A stretch of DNA of 61,394 nucleotides. It comes from an uncultured Erysipelotrichaceae bacterium (GTDB lineage: Bacteria; Bacillota_I; Bacilli_A; Erysipelotrichales; Erysipelotrichaceae). Position numbers and translations under genes: made by a program. Of the stretch, positions 9,780 through 18,044 are shown piece after piece (the first letter of the stretch is position 1; each line of letters begins with the position of its first letter). The notes beneath the pieces are model-generated. The model saw only the letters and a list, made by a program, of their open reading frames with translations, was not told the origin of the DNA and made no database searches. The stretch spans positions 1 through 61,394 of the forward strand of contig OMXA01000015.1 of NCBI GenBank assembly GCA_900314905.1. The letters run 5' to 3'.

Positions 9780-12296
9780 ATGGCTAGAGACGATTACATG
9801 GAGTTTGACGAGTCACAGTTTGACCCGGGTCACATTACTGAAACAGAGCTATCCAAGGAGATCCGGAGAGACTTCCTGGATTATTCAATGTCTGTCATTG
9901 TTGCTCGTGCACTTCCGGATGTAAGAGATGGACTGAAGCCGGTACAGAGAAGAATTCTGTATTCGATGAATGAGATGAACAACGGTCCTGATAAGCCATA
10001 TAAGAAGTGTGCGCGTATCGTAGGCGATACGATGGGAAAATATCATCCTCATGGTGACAGCTCAATTTACGGTGCGCTTGTTTATATGGCTCAGCCATGG
10101 AATATGCGTGAGGTGCTCGTAGATGGACATGGCAACTTCGGTTCCATGGATGGCGATGGTGCTGCAGCCATGCGTTATACGGAAGCAAGGATGTCGAAGA
10201 TTGCAGTAGAAATGCTGCGAGATCTCGAGAAGAATACCGTCGACATGCAGGATAACTATGACGGAGAAGAGAAAGAGCCGACAGTTCTTCCTTCTAGATT
10301 TCCGAACATTCTGGTCAATGGTTCTTCCGGTATTGCAGTAGGCATGGCTACGAATATCGCACCGCATAATCTCGGAGAAGTGATTGATGGCATCCTGGCT
10401 GTCATGAATAATCCGGAGATCACGGTTACGGACTTGATGAACTATATCAAGGGTCCGGATTTTCCTACCGGTGCGTACATTCTCGGCAGAAATGGAATTC
10501 GGAATGCATTTGAGACAGGCCGCGGAACAGTGATCATGCGGGCAAAGACCAGGATTGAAGATATGCCGAATGGCAAGAAGCGGATCGTGGTCTATGAGAT
10601 TCCTTACATGGTCAATAAAGCTGCCATGGTAGAACGCATTGCTTCGCTGGTCAAAGAGAAGCAGATTGAAGGAATCACTGATCTCCGGGATGAATCCAAT
10701 ATGGATGGTGTCCGTGTGGTCATTGAACTGAGAAAAGATGTGCAGCCAGATGTGCTTTTGAATCAGCTGTATCGGCTAAGTCCTCTTCAGTCCAATTTTG
10801 CGGTTAATAATGTTGTTCTGATTCATGGTGCTCCGAAGCAGGCTGGAATCATTGAAATTCTGAAGGAATATATCACATTCCAGGAAGAAGTGATTACCAG
10901 AAGAACGCAGTTTGATCTGGATAAGGCATCGGCACGAGCTCATATCCTGGAAGGATTGAGAATTGCAGTAGATAACCTGGATGAGATTATTCATACGATC
11001 CGGGATTCCAAGGACGCCAGCGAAGCAATGCCGAGACTGATGAATGGGTTCGGACTGGATGAAATTCAGGCAAAAGCAATTCTTGATATGCAATTCCGCA
11101 GACTGACCGGTCTCGAACGGGAGAAGATTGAGAATGAATATCAGGATCTTCTGATCAAGATTGCTGATTATCAGGATATCCTGGCGCACCACGAACGGAT
11201 TGAGAAAATCCTGAAAGATGAACTGACTGAGATCAAAGGAAGATTTTCTGATCCTCGGAAATCTGAAATCATCAATGCTCCTACTGACATGGAAGATGAG
11301 GATCTGATTCCGGTTGAGGATGTCATCGTCACGATTTCAGAAAATGGCTATATCAAGCGACAGACCAGAGACACCTATAAAGTGCAGAATCGCGGCGGCA
11401 AGGGAATCAAGGGCATGAGTCTGAATGAAGATGATCTGATTGATCAGTTTGTCGGCATGTCCACGCATGATAATATTCTGTTCTTCACCAGCAAAGGAAG
11501 AGTTTATCGGCTGAAAGGCTACAATATCCCGGAATACAGCCGTACCAGCAAAGGAATTCCGGTGATCAATCTGCTTCAGCTTGAGAAGGATGAGAAGGTA
11601 AGGGCTCTGGTTCCTTACAGCAAGGATTCTCAAGCGAAGTATCTGTTCTTCGCGACAAAGCTCGGGCTTGTGAAGAGAGTGCCGATTGAGGAATTCTTCA
11701 GCATCAACAGAAATGGAAAGATTGCCATCACCTTGAAAGAAGATGATGAGCTTGCCTTCGTGAAAGGAACTAACGGAAATGCAGATATCCTGCTTGCCGG
11801 AACGAATGGCAAGGCAGTCCGGTTCCGTGAAAGCGAAATCCGTCCTTCCGGACGTTCTGCAATGGGTGTCAGAGGATTCAATGTGGATGGCGGGTCTGTC
11901 ATCGGCATGGCTACTTCTGAAGAAGGAAAGAAGATTCTGACCGTTTCGGAACATGGCTATGGCAAGATGTCAGATCTGGACGAATATCGTCTGACAAGCC
12001 GTGGTGCAAAAGGCGTGAAGACCATGAACATCACGGAAAAGACCGGAAACCTGGTCTGCATGAAAGCTGTGAATGGCGATGAAGACTGCATGATCATGAC
12101 TGATGATGGAATTATCATCAGGATTTCCCTAGCTCCTCTTTCTACCACTGGCAGAAATGCAATGGGCGTAAGGTTCATCAAGGTCGCAGATGGATCCAGA
12201 GTTTCTACCGTTGCCATTGTTGAACCGGAAGCAGAAGAAACAGAATCGGAGTCTTCATTGAATCACGAATCTGAACATTCTGAAAAATCTGAATAG
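9780..12296 (+). CDS. gyrA: DNA gyrase subunit A
   Basis: Breakage-reunion subunit of gyrase. The 838-residue product has catalytic Tyr133 (AMRYTEARM) and the C-terminal DNA-wrapping beta-pinwheel containing a GyrA box (QNRGGKG, second position N rather than R or K), which distinguishes it from ParC. A strong GAGGAGGG site precedes the ATG. In the quinolone-determining segment GDSSIYGALVYMAQ the usual acidic residue four positions after the Ser is Gly98 (codon GGT, 10071-10073). A bidirectional terminator follows. Confidence 0.97.
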   Translation: MARDDYMEFDESQFDPGHITETELSKEIRRDFLDYSMSVIVARALPDVRDGLKPVQRRILYSMNEMNNGPDKPYKKCARIVGDTMGKYHPHGDSSIYGALVYMAQPWNMREVLVDGHGNFGSMDGDGAAAMRYTEARMSKIAVEMLRDLEKNTVDMQDNYDGEEKEPTVLPSRFPNILVNGSSGIAVGMATNIAPHNLGEVIDGILAVMNNPEITVTDLMNYIKGPDFPTGAYILGRNGIRNAFETGRGTVIMRAKTRIEDMPNGKKRIVVYEIPYMVNKAAMVERIASLVKEKQIEGITDLRDESNMDGVRVVIELRKDVQPDVLLNQLYRLSPLQSNFAVNNVVLIHGAPKQAGIIEILKEYITFQEEVITRRTQFDLDKASARAHILEGLRIAVDNLDEIIHTIRDSKDASEAMPRLMNGFGLDEIQAKAILDMQFRRLTGLEREKIENEYQDLLIKIADYQDILAHHERIEKILKDELTEIKGRFSDPRKSEIINAPTDMEDEDLIPVEDVIVTISENGYIKRQTRDTYKVQNRGGKGIKGMSLNEDDLIDQFVGMSTHDNILFFTSKGRVYRLKGYNIPEYSRTSKGIPVINLLQLEKDEKVRALVPYSKDSQAKYLFFATKLGLVKRVPIEEFFSINRNGKIAITLKEDDELAFVKGTNGNADILLAGTNGKAVRFRESEIRPSGRSAMGVRGFNVDGGSVIGMATSEEGKKILTVSEHGYGKMSDLDEYRLTSRGAKGVKTMNITEKTGNLVCMKAVNGDEDCMIMTDDGIIIRISLAPLSTTGRNAMGVRFIKVADGSRVSTVAIVEPEAEETESESSLNHESEHSEKSE

Positions 12297-12302
12297 TTTA
12301 AT

Positions 12303-12341
12303 AAAAGACAGAACACTATTTGATCAGGTGTTCTGTCTTTT
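12303..12341. terminator. Bidirectional terminator between gyrA and the DUF1848 gene
   Basis: AAAAGACAGAACAC (12303-12316) pairs perfectly with GTGTTCTGTCTTTT (12328-12341). The A and T runs at its edges serve both converging genes. Confidence 0.9.
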
Positions 12342-13282
12342 CAGAAGAGTCTTTCCTGATATGCTCTGATCCGATAGCTTATCTGCTTTCCTTCGATTAG
12401 TTCATCACCTTTCTGAAGATGTCCGATCAGCATGGTAGAGTACTGATCATGCATGGATCGATTTCGCATGATCGCATTGCGTGAATGGTTGGCATAGCAG
12501 TATCTGCATCCATTCGGGCATGTATCATAGGCACCGATCGCCCGCTGATCAATGCAAGTACAGCCAGTTCCCGGTCTTGCGTTGTGGCAGGGAATCTGTT
12601 TCAGAGGAATATCTTCCGCTTCGTTCAGGATTTCTGTGCTGAGGCAGCCGCTTTTCATGATTCCATACTTCGTATAGTCATCCATATCTCCGCAGGTTGA
12701 AATTGTCATTCCATAGGAGGCTGCTATTTTCCCGAACCCCTCTGCAAGAATCATCCGGTCTTTCCTGGAGACTGGCTTCAGATCCGGAAAGGTTTCCTTC
12801 AGTTTTTCATACAGATAGACAAATGAGAAAATGCATCTGGAAGTGAAAGGCGACAGTGCCGAAGCCAGTTCATTGAACTGCCTCAGATGGGATTCGACAG
12901 TATAAGGGCCATAGAGCATGACCGGATCATAACGCCAGGCGGTGCGTTTCTTCCCGACAATCTCTGATAGTCTTCGGAAGGTATTGACTGAAGCTTTTAC
13001 CGAGGGAACATTCGGTTCGATATCTCTTCCATAAGCAGTTATGGTATAGAAGCAATAAACAGGGTACTGACTCTGTATTTCCGGAAGGAAGGGAAGAATC
13101 GGCGTATAGTTTTTGGAACAGAATACGATGGTATCTACAATATCCGGATTGATCTGGTATCGATTTACCCGTTTTGGATAAAAAGGGTTTCGTACATCTA
13201 CGAAGCCCTCATGAAGACGATTCATGAACCATGGAGTATAGTACTGAACAATATCTGTTCTTTCTCCTGCAGTCAGAATCAT
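12341..13282 (-). CDS. DUF1848 family protein with Fe-S-type cysteine cluster
   Basis: A 313-residue protein recognised as DUF1848 from its start (ILTAGERTDIVQYY), the VFCSKNYTPILPFL segment, the YDPVMLY segment and the C-terminal cysteine cluster CPNGCRYCYAN preceded by GCTCIDQRAIGAYDTC. The clustered cysteines suggest an iron-sulfur centre, as in radical SAM-like enzymes, but the reaction is unknown. It converges on gyrA through a shared terminator and starts 5 bp from the end of the small upstream gene at 13288-13524, so the two are probably one transcript. Confidence 0.8.
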   Translation of the reverse strand: MILTAGERTDIVQYYTPWFMNRLHEGFVDVRNPFYPKRVNRYQINPDIVDTIVFCSKNYTPILPFLPEIQSQYPVYCFYTITAYGRDIEPNVPSVKASVNTFRRLSEIVGKKRTAWRYDPVMLYGPYTVESHLRQFNELASALSPFTSRCIFSFVYLYEKLKETFPDLKPVSRKDRMILAEGFGKIAASYGMTISTCGDMDDYTKYGIMKSGCLSTEILNEAEDIPLKQIPCHNARPGTGCTCIDQRAIGAYDTCPNGCRYCYANHSRNAIMRNRSMHDQYSTMLIGHLQKGDELIEGKQISYRIRAYQERLF

Positions 13283-13287
13283 TGTAA

Positions 13288-13524
13288 TTACTTTGCTGCT
13301 TTTCTGACAGCTGCCTTTTTAGCTTTCTTAGCTTTGGCAGCTTCCATGTCTGCCAGGATCAGATCCGTGATGTAGGCCTTAACCCCCGGCTGCTTCTCAA
13401 GCCAGCTGATGATCTTCTTCTCCGAGTCCTTGCTGTAGCGGATGGAGAAAGAACGGTAATTCTCGCGGTTGTACGCATTGTTGTAATCCAGTTTCTTTTC
13501 ATAAGTGTTCTTTTTTCTTGGCAT
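13288..13524 (-). CDS. Small basic protein, ribbon-helix-helix-like
   Basis: A 78-residue product (from the ATG at 13524 behind GGAGA) with the pattern MPRKKNTYEKKLDYNNAYNR, then YRSFSIRYSKDSEKKIISWLEKQ, and a lysine/alanine-rich tail. A short beta-strand followed by two helices is what Arc/MetJ-type DNA-binding proteins look like, and similar small proteins are common in gut Firmicutes; the function is not established. An in-frame ATG at 13536 is an alternative start. A short GC-rich hairpin sits in its leader (13538-13557), just before the ribosome site. Confidence 0.6.
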   Translation of the reverse strand: MPRKKNTYEKKLDYNNAYNRENYRSFSIRYSKDSEKKIISWLEKQPGVKAYITDLILADMEAAKAKKAKKAAVRKAAK

Positions 13525-13673
13525 ATTGTTCTCCATCGACGCTTCCCTTAGGGCGTCTTTTTGTGCTGACATTATAGCATGCATTTCTTTTCATCCATGC
13601 ATCCAGGGAGAAATAAAACCATTTTTTATTATTACGTATATTCAGAAAATGTTATTTTGAAGCCTGTTTCTGC

Positions 13674-14618
13674 TCAGTATACTTCCGGCAGGCGGAATCC
13701 TCCATCTATGCGTGCAAGCTGCACACGGTGGATGATCGGCTGCACTTCCCCGTTTACATCTGCAAGCATGTCCAGCTGTATGATGCCATTGTCCTCTTTT
13801 GCGGCAATAATGTAGCTTGGATTGAGGGAATAAGAAGACTTCTGTTCAGAAATAATGGTATCTGCACAGTATAATTTTCCGTTCTGCTCCAGAAAGGTTG
13901 AGCTATCACGATCGAATGCGGCTGGATAGTAGTTCTGTTCCAGATAGTCCTGCGTAAATACTTTCTCTGCGATCGCTTTGACATCATCAATCGTTCTCGG
14001 GTTATTGTCCCCCATTGCAAGAACTTCATGGTATCCTTCTGCGGGGCCTTCCTCTTCCGAGACCGTTACATTGATTCCCATCAGCCAGCAGAGAACATCA
14101 TTTTCTTGGGCAAGAAGATCTTTCAGTGCACTACGGTATTCTGAATACTGAGGATCATCTGCCATTACCAGAGAAGGATCTATTTCAAACTGAATTCCTC
14201 CGTTGAGCCAGAAGCTTCCGCCGGAAGGATTATAAATCATGAAATATACCTGATATTTATCGTTTACCAGGTACATGCCTGTGTAATAGATGTTGCTGAT
14301 GGAAGAATCTACCTCTACTTGTGTAAGGTCATTCAGAGAGGTGATTTCAGGAAGCGAGTCGAGCTCGAGGGGAAGATTCGGGAAATGGATTCCCTGGTTT
14401 TCCAGGCGTTCTTCTGCGTCTGTGATCGTATCTGCCTGATAATCAGCAATGCAGTTCTGGATCATTTCCAGTTCTTTTTCTTCATCTGTCCTGGTATCCT
14501 GACTTACAATCGGGCCATAATAATCGCTCTGGCTATCTGTTTCTGAGGCGCTGATCTGCCTGGAACATCCACTTAGAAATAGAATTACTGCAAGTATGAA
14601 TTTGAACTGTTTTTTCAA
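13674..14618 (-). CDS. Putative lipoprotein with C-terminal IseA/NTF2-like region
   Basis: Signal peptide with lipobox LFLSGC near residues 15-20 (from the TTG at 14618, preceded by AGGT), so the mature protein is predicted to be anchored outside the membrane. An alternative ATG at 14651 would add 11 residues without improving the signal. The middle is acidic and unrecognised. The last 100 residues (KVFTQDYLEQNYY through GKLYCADTI to GGFRLPEVY) faintly resemble the DL-endopeptidase inhibitor (IseA) fold; this is only a suggestion. It stands alone between the small gene at 13288 and the divergent serS leader. Confidence 0.6.
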   Translation of the reverse strand: MKKQFKFILAVILFLSGCSRQISASETDSQSDYYGPIVSQDTRTDEEKELEMIQNCIADYQADTITDAEERLENQGIHFPNLPLELDSLPEITSLNDLTQVEVDSSISNIYYTGMYLVNDKYQVYFMIYNPSGGSFWLNGGIQFEIDPSLVMADDPQYSEYRSALKDLLAQENDVLCWLMGINVTVSEEEGPAEGYHEVLAMGDNNPRTIDDVKAIAEKVFTQDYLEQNYYPAAFDRDSSTFLEQNGKLYCADTIISEQKSSYSLNPSYIIAAKEDNGIIQLDMLADVNGEVQPIIHRVQLARIDGGFRLPEVY

Positions 14619-14664
14619 TGAGATTACCTGCTTTCTGGTACATGATAGCATCTTTCTCCAGACC

Positions 14665-14693
14665 TTGACAAACCTGCTTGCCGATGCTTAAAT
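14665..14693 (+). promoter_or_regulatory. Promoter of the serS T-box transcript
   Basis: TTGACA at 14665-14670 and TTAAAT at 14688-14693 are separated by 17 bp, immediately before the leader. Confidence 0.75.
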
Positions 14694-14699
14694 GAAGCC

Positions 14700-14935
14700 A
14701 TAAACAATGATGGGAACAAGTAGTTTCCTGGTATTCTTTCAGAAAGTCAGCGGCTGATGTGAGCTGATAAATATCGGAATGAAATCCTTCCCGGAGTGAA
14801 ACCAATCCTTTCCGGCGGCAGCCGTTATCTGCCAGTTATGAGTGGTTCGAAATGTTTCACGTGAAACATTTCGGGCAAATAGGGTGGTACCGCGATCAAC
14901 ACATCGTCCCTTATCGGATGGTGTTTTTTATTTTT
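14700..14935 (+). promoter_or_regulatory. T-box leader controlling serS (serine-tRNA sensing)
   Basis: The conserved T-box sequence AGGGTGGTACCGCG is at 14881-14894, with the TGGT that pairs with the uncharged tRNA acceptor end. Stem I lies upstream (about 14710-14800), and the segment GAAATCCTTCCCGGAGTG offers a TCC serine specifier at 14785-14787. A terminator hairpin (about 14899-14924) with a T-rich tract follows, then the serS ribosome site. Uncharged tRNA-Ser should favour antitermination. A 26-bp perfect palindrome containing parS (14848-14873) occupies the position where stem III normally lies. Confidence 0.88.
14853..14868. other. parS: parS centromere-like site 1
   Basis: TGTTTCACGTGAAACA is a one-mismatch match to the Bacillus parS consensus TGTTCCACGTGAAACA and here is a perfect palindrome. 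It is embedded in a larger perfect palindrome, 14848-14873. ParB (29393) is expected to load here. Confidence 0.88.
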
Positions 14936-14947
14936 CAGGAGGACTAT

Positions 14948-16252
14948 ATGATTGACATCAAGCTTATTCGAGAGAATCCGGAACTCGTGAAAGAAAATAT
15001 CCGTAAGAAGTTCCAGGATGAAAAACTTCCATTGGTTGATGAAGTTGCTGAATTTGATAAGCAGTTCCGGGATGCAAAGACCAGAGGAGATGCACTTCGC
15101 GGCGACAGGAACCGGATCTCCAAGGAAATCGGACTTCTGATGCGTGAAGGAAAGAAAGAAGAAGCTGAAGCAGCTAAGCAGAAAGTTAAGGATCTTGAAA
15201 AGGAACTTCAGGATCTGGAAGACAGCGAGGAAAAGCTTCAGGATGAGATCAGAAAGAGAATGATGGTGATCCCGAACATCATCGATCCATCTGTTCCGAT
15301 CGGAAAAGATGATTCTGAAAATGTAGAAATTGAACGTTTCGGTGATCCTGTCGTACCGGACTTTGAGATTCCTTATCATACGGATATTCTGGAAGCTCTG
15401 GATGGACTTGATCTGGATAGCGCAAGAGAAACATCCGGAAATGGCTTCTACTATCTGATGGGTGATGTTGCGCGTCTTCATTCCTCAATTCTGAGCTATG
15501 CGCGTGACTTTATGATTAACAGGGGATATACGTATTTTATTCCTCCATTCATGATTCATGGCAATGTGGTCAATGGCGTCATGTCTTTCTCGGAAATGCA
15601 GAACATGATGTATAAGATCGAAGGGGAAGATCTTTATCTGATCGGAACTTCCGAGCATTCGATGATCGGGCGTTTCATGAATCGGACTCTGAAGAAAGAT
15701 CATCTCCCTTATAAACTCACTTCTTACAGTCCGTGCTTCCGAAAGGAAGTTGGTGCACATGGCATCGAAGAAAGAGGGCTGTACCGTGTTCATCAGTTCG
15801 AAAAACAGGAAATGGTAATTGTCTGTGAGCCGGAAGATTCCAAGAAATACTATGATGAACTCTGGCATAACAGTGTAGACTTTTTCCGTTCTCTTGATAT
15901 TCCGGTCCGCACCCTGGAATGCTGCTCAGGTGATCTTGCTGATCTTAAAGTCAAGAGCTGCGATGTTGAAGCATGGTCTCCGCGTCAGAAAAAGTACTTC
16001 GAGGTTGGAAGCTGCTCGAATCTCGGAGATGCTCAAGCTAGAAGACTGGGCATCCGTATCAAAGGAGAGAAGGGCAACTACTTCGCTCATACACTGAATA
16101 ACACAGTTGTCGCTCCGCCTAGAATGCTGATTGCTTTCTTTGAGAATAACCTTCAGGCTGATGGGACTGTCAGAATTCCGGAACCGCTTCGTCCTTACAT
16201 GGGCGGACAGGAAGTTCTGGTCCCTAAAAAAGACAAGAAGAACACTCTGTAA
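14948..16252 (+). CDS. serS: Serine--tRNA ligase
   Basis: Class II aminoacyl-tRNA synthetase charging tRNA-Ser. The ATG at 14948 is preceded by AGGAGGA and gives 434 residues. The N-terminal antiparallel coiled-coil arm (about residues 30-105) grips the tRNA. Motif 2 (FRKEVGAHGIEERGLYRVHQ) and motif 3 (NNTVVAPPRMLIAFFENN) are intact. Expression is governed by the upstream T-box leader and transcription ends at 16276-16304. Two parS sites flank the gene. Confidence 0.97.
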   Translation: MIDIKLIRENPELVKENIRKKFQDEKLPLVDEVAEFDKQFRDAKTRGDALRGDRNRISKEIGLLMREGKKEEAEAAKQKVKDLEKELQDLEDSEEKLQDEIRKRMMVIPNIIDPSVPIGKDDSENVEIERFGDPVVPDFEIPYHTDILEALDGLDLDSARETSGNGFYYLMGDVARLHSSILSYARDFMINRGYTYFIPPFMIHGNVVNGVMSFSEMQNMMYKIEGEDLYLIGTSEHSMIGRFMNRTLKKDHLPYKLTSYSPCFRKEVGAHGIEERGLYRVHQFEKQEMVIVCEPEDSKKYYDELWHNSVDFFRSLDIPVRTLECCSGDLADLKVKSCDVEAWSPRQKKYFEVGSCSNLGDAQARRLGIRIKGEKGNYFAHTLNNTVVAPPRMLIAFFENNLQADGTVRIPEPLRPYMGGQEVLVPKKDKKNTL

Positions 16253-16275
16253 TCTTCAGAGTTCTTCCCTACGAG

Positions 16276-16304
16276 GACAGGAGAGTCAGACTCCTGTCTT
16301 TTTT
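16276..16304 (+). terminator. Rho-independent terminator after serS
   Basis: GACAGGAG (16276-16283) pairs with CTCCTGTC (16291-16298), followed by six T residues. Confidence 0.9.
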
Positions 16305-16344
16305 ATTGAAAATGGAAGATATAATAATAAAGAATCAGAACAAT

Positions 16345-16360
16345 TGTTTCACGTGAAACA
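16345..16360. other. parS: parS centromere-like site 2
   Basis: An exact second copy of TGTTTCACGTGAAACA, extended to a 20-bp perfect palindrome (16343-16362). It lies 15 bp before the ATG at 16375, after a TATAAT at 16320-16325, so it is again inside a likely transcribed leader. Confidence 0.87.
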
Positions 16361-16374
16361 ATCAATTGAAAACT

Positions 16375-17124
16375 ATGAAGATACTGGAAATAGCGAGTCT
16401 GTTTGGAATCATGTGGTTTCTATGTACAGAAGGATTAGGATACTGGAATATAGGAACCAATACAGGCCTGATAATTTCAGTTCTGATATTCTGTGTAGTG
16501 AAAAACCGTGAAAGAATAAGGAAATGGAACACCAGACATCAGAGCAGAAGGGACTGTGTTCTCCGTTACACCATATATATAGCAATCACAGCGATACTAT
16601 CCCTGGCAGTCATTACTAGCGGGATGATACTATCCTCCCGAAGCAATTACAGCAATCAGAACCGTACTGTAATAATTCTGGGAAGCGGAGTCAATGATGA
16701 CGGGAGGCCATCAGATGTGATGAGAGAGAGATTGAACACAGCGCTGAAATACCTCAAAGATCATTCGGATTCATCAATCATTGTTTCAGGGGGTCTGGAT
16801 GATCAGGGAGGATATACCGAAGCACAGTCCATGCAGGAATATCTGATCGCTCATGGAATCGAACCTGAACGCATCTGGCTGGAAGATCAATCACATTCAA
16901 CCAGAGAGAATATCGCATACTCAAAGGAGGTTCTTAAGAACAATTTACTGAATCCTTCGGTCCTGATTGTTACTTCCGACTTTCATCTGTATCGTGCAGG
17001 ATATCTCGCAAGGCGCTATCAGATGGATTATGAATTGCTTGGCTCTCGGACTCCATGGTATGTTCTTCCATCCTACTGGATTCGAGAGATGTATGGAATT
17101 CTTCATGAATGGATTACGAACTGA
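16375..17124 (+). CDS. YdcF/SanA-type (DUF218) membrane protein
   Basis: A 249-residue protein with two or three N-terminal membrane helices (residues about 1-40 and 65-88) followed by a DUF218 domain: VIILGSGVNDDGRPSDVM, IIVSGG, EAQSMQEYLIAHGI, ENIAYS and VTSDFHLYRA. Relatives (SanA, ElyC, YdcF) affect envelope integrity and undecaprenyl-lipid metabolism; the exact reaction here is unknown. No clear ribosome site precedes either the ATG at 16375 or the in-frame TTG at 16366. parS site 2 lies just upstream of the start. Confidence 0.82.
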   Translation: MKILEIASLFGIMWFLCTEGLGYWNIGTNTGLIISVLIFCVVKNRERIRKWNTRHQSRRDCVLRYTIYIAITAILSLAVITSGMILSSRSNYSNQNRTVIILGSGVNDDGRPSDVMRERLNTALKYLKDHSDSSIIVSGGLDDQGGYTEAQSMQEYLIAHGIEPERIWLEDQSHSTRENIAYSKEVLKNNLLNPSVLIVTSDFHLYRAGYLARRYQMDYELLGSRTPWYVLPSYWIREMYGILHEWITN

Positions 17125-17203
17125 ATCCTCGAAGAACTCAGAAGAGGTCTTCAGAAATCTGCATCAGTCAGCAAATCAGGCAAGAAAACATGATCTGAAT
17201 TGA

Positions 17204-17289
17204 ATGCTGAAATAGCCTCTGAGCGAAAATGAGACAGGCAATGATACGTAAATGATAATTTCAATCGTGGAAAACGTGCATTTCAGCAT
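17204..17289. repeat. Long-loop inverted repeat before the SRP RNA gene
   Basis: ATGCTGAAAT (17204-17213) has its exact complement at 17280-17289, enclosing 66 nt. The 264-bp gap between the YdcF-type gene and the SRP RNA holds no gene I can recognise; this repeat could be the closing stem of a structured RNA or have arisen by chance. Confidence 0.3.
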
Positions 17290-17353
17290 AGAGCGTCAGA
17301 ATATGGCTTGATTATGCGGTTTCTGGAGCCAGCAATACAGGGCTTTCTGGAAG

Positions 17354-17382
17354 TTGATGAATGACAGCGTTTTGGGTATAAT
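17354..17382 (+). promoter_or_regulatory. Promoter of the SRP RNA gene
   Basis: TTGATG (17354-17359) and TATAAT (17377-17382) are spaced by 17 bp, ending 6 bp before the RNA's predicted 5' end. Confidence 0.8.
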
Positions 17383-17388
17383 CACTTT

Positions 17389-17463
17389 GGTACAGCAGAC
17401 ATGGTATACAACCTGGTCAGGTCCGGAAGGAAGCAGCCATACCTACTTATGTCTGCGTGTACC
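17389..17463 (+). ncRNA. ffs: Signal recognition particle RNA, small bacterial type
   Basis: RNA scaffold that with Ffh targets nascent membrane proteins. The universally conserved apical hairpin is present (GGTCAGGTCCGGAAGGAAGC, around 17416-17435). The long closing helix pairs GGTACAGCAGACAT at the 5' end with ATGTCTGC and GTGTACC at the 3' end, followed by a CTTTTT tail (to 17470). The length of about 75-80 nt marks the short form lacking an Alu domain. Its place between ydcF-type and tadA-dnaX genes is common in Firmicutes. Confidence 0.93.
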
Positions 17464-17476
17464 GCTTTTTATTTCT

Positions 17477-17977
17477 ATGAAAGATAAAACTCCAGAAGAT
17501 TATATGAGACTGGCACTCCGGGAAGCGGAGAAAGCCAGAGCAATTGATGAAGTCCCGGTTGGGGCTGTGATAGTCCGTGATGGCAAAGTGATTTCACGCG
17601 CTCATAATCTGAGAGAGAAAAATCAGAAGGCTGATGCTCATGCAGAGATGCTTGCAATCAGAAAAGCTTCTGCAAAGCTCAAAACCTGGTGCCTGGATGA
17701 TTGTGACCTTTACGTGACTCTGGAACCATGCATGATGTGCACCGGTGTCATCGGTCTTTCCAGAATACATGCATTATATTATGGAACTCCGGATCCGAAG
17801 GGAGGAACAGTGGATTCGCTTGTGCAGATCAAGATGATCCGGCATATCGGAACTTATCCGAGGGAGATTCATTCCGGCATTCTGCAGGAAGAGTGTTCCA
17901 CGATTCTCTCTGATTTCTTTCGTGAAAAAAGAAAGAAGAAGAAGAGAGACAGAAATGAATTCAGAAACGCTGAATAA
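17477..17977 (+). CDS. tadA: tRNA-specific adenosine deaminase
   Basis: Converts adenosine 34 to inosine in the tRNA-Arg(ACG) anticodon. The 166-residue product has the zinc-deaminase signature: His55 and Glu57 (HAE) and Cys85, Cys88 in PCMMC. The ATG at 17477 is chosen because the family typically begins with a short TPEDYMRLAL segment; it sits 7 bp after the SRP RNA tail and has no clear Shine-Dalgarno, so an ATG at 17504 with AGAAG ahead is an alternative. The C-terminus is strongly basic (REKRKKKKRDRN). Transcription may depend on read-through from the SRP RNA promoter. Confidence 0.93.
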   Translation: MKDKTPEDYMRLALREAEKARAIDEVPVGAVIVRDGKVISRAHNLREKNQKADAHAEMLAIRKASAKLKTWCLDDCDLYVTLEPCMMCTGVIGLSRIHALYYGTPDPKGGTVDSLVQIKMIRHIGTYPREIHSGILQEECSTILSDFFREKRKKKKRDRNEFRNAE

Positions 17978-17983
17978 CTATAT

Positions 17984-18014
17984 ATCCCGTGCCGTTTATG
18001 TGTACGGGATTTTG
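17984..18014 (+). terminator. Weak terminator after tadA
   Basis: ATCCCGT (17984-17990) pairs with ACGGGAT (18004-18010), followed by TTTGTT. The stem is short and the loop is 13 nt. Confidence 0.5.
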
Positions 18015-18021
18015 TTATAAT
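18013..18021 (+). promoter_or_regulatory. Extended -10 promoter of dnaX
   Basis: TGT directly before TATAAT (18016-18021) forms a TGnTATAAT extended -10, 24 bp ahead of the dnaX start. Confidence 0.5.
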
Positions 18022-18044
18022 TGTATTAGTTTGTGAGGAATTCC

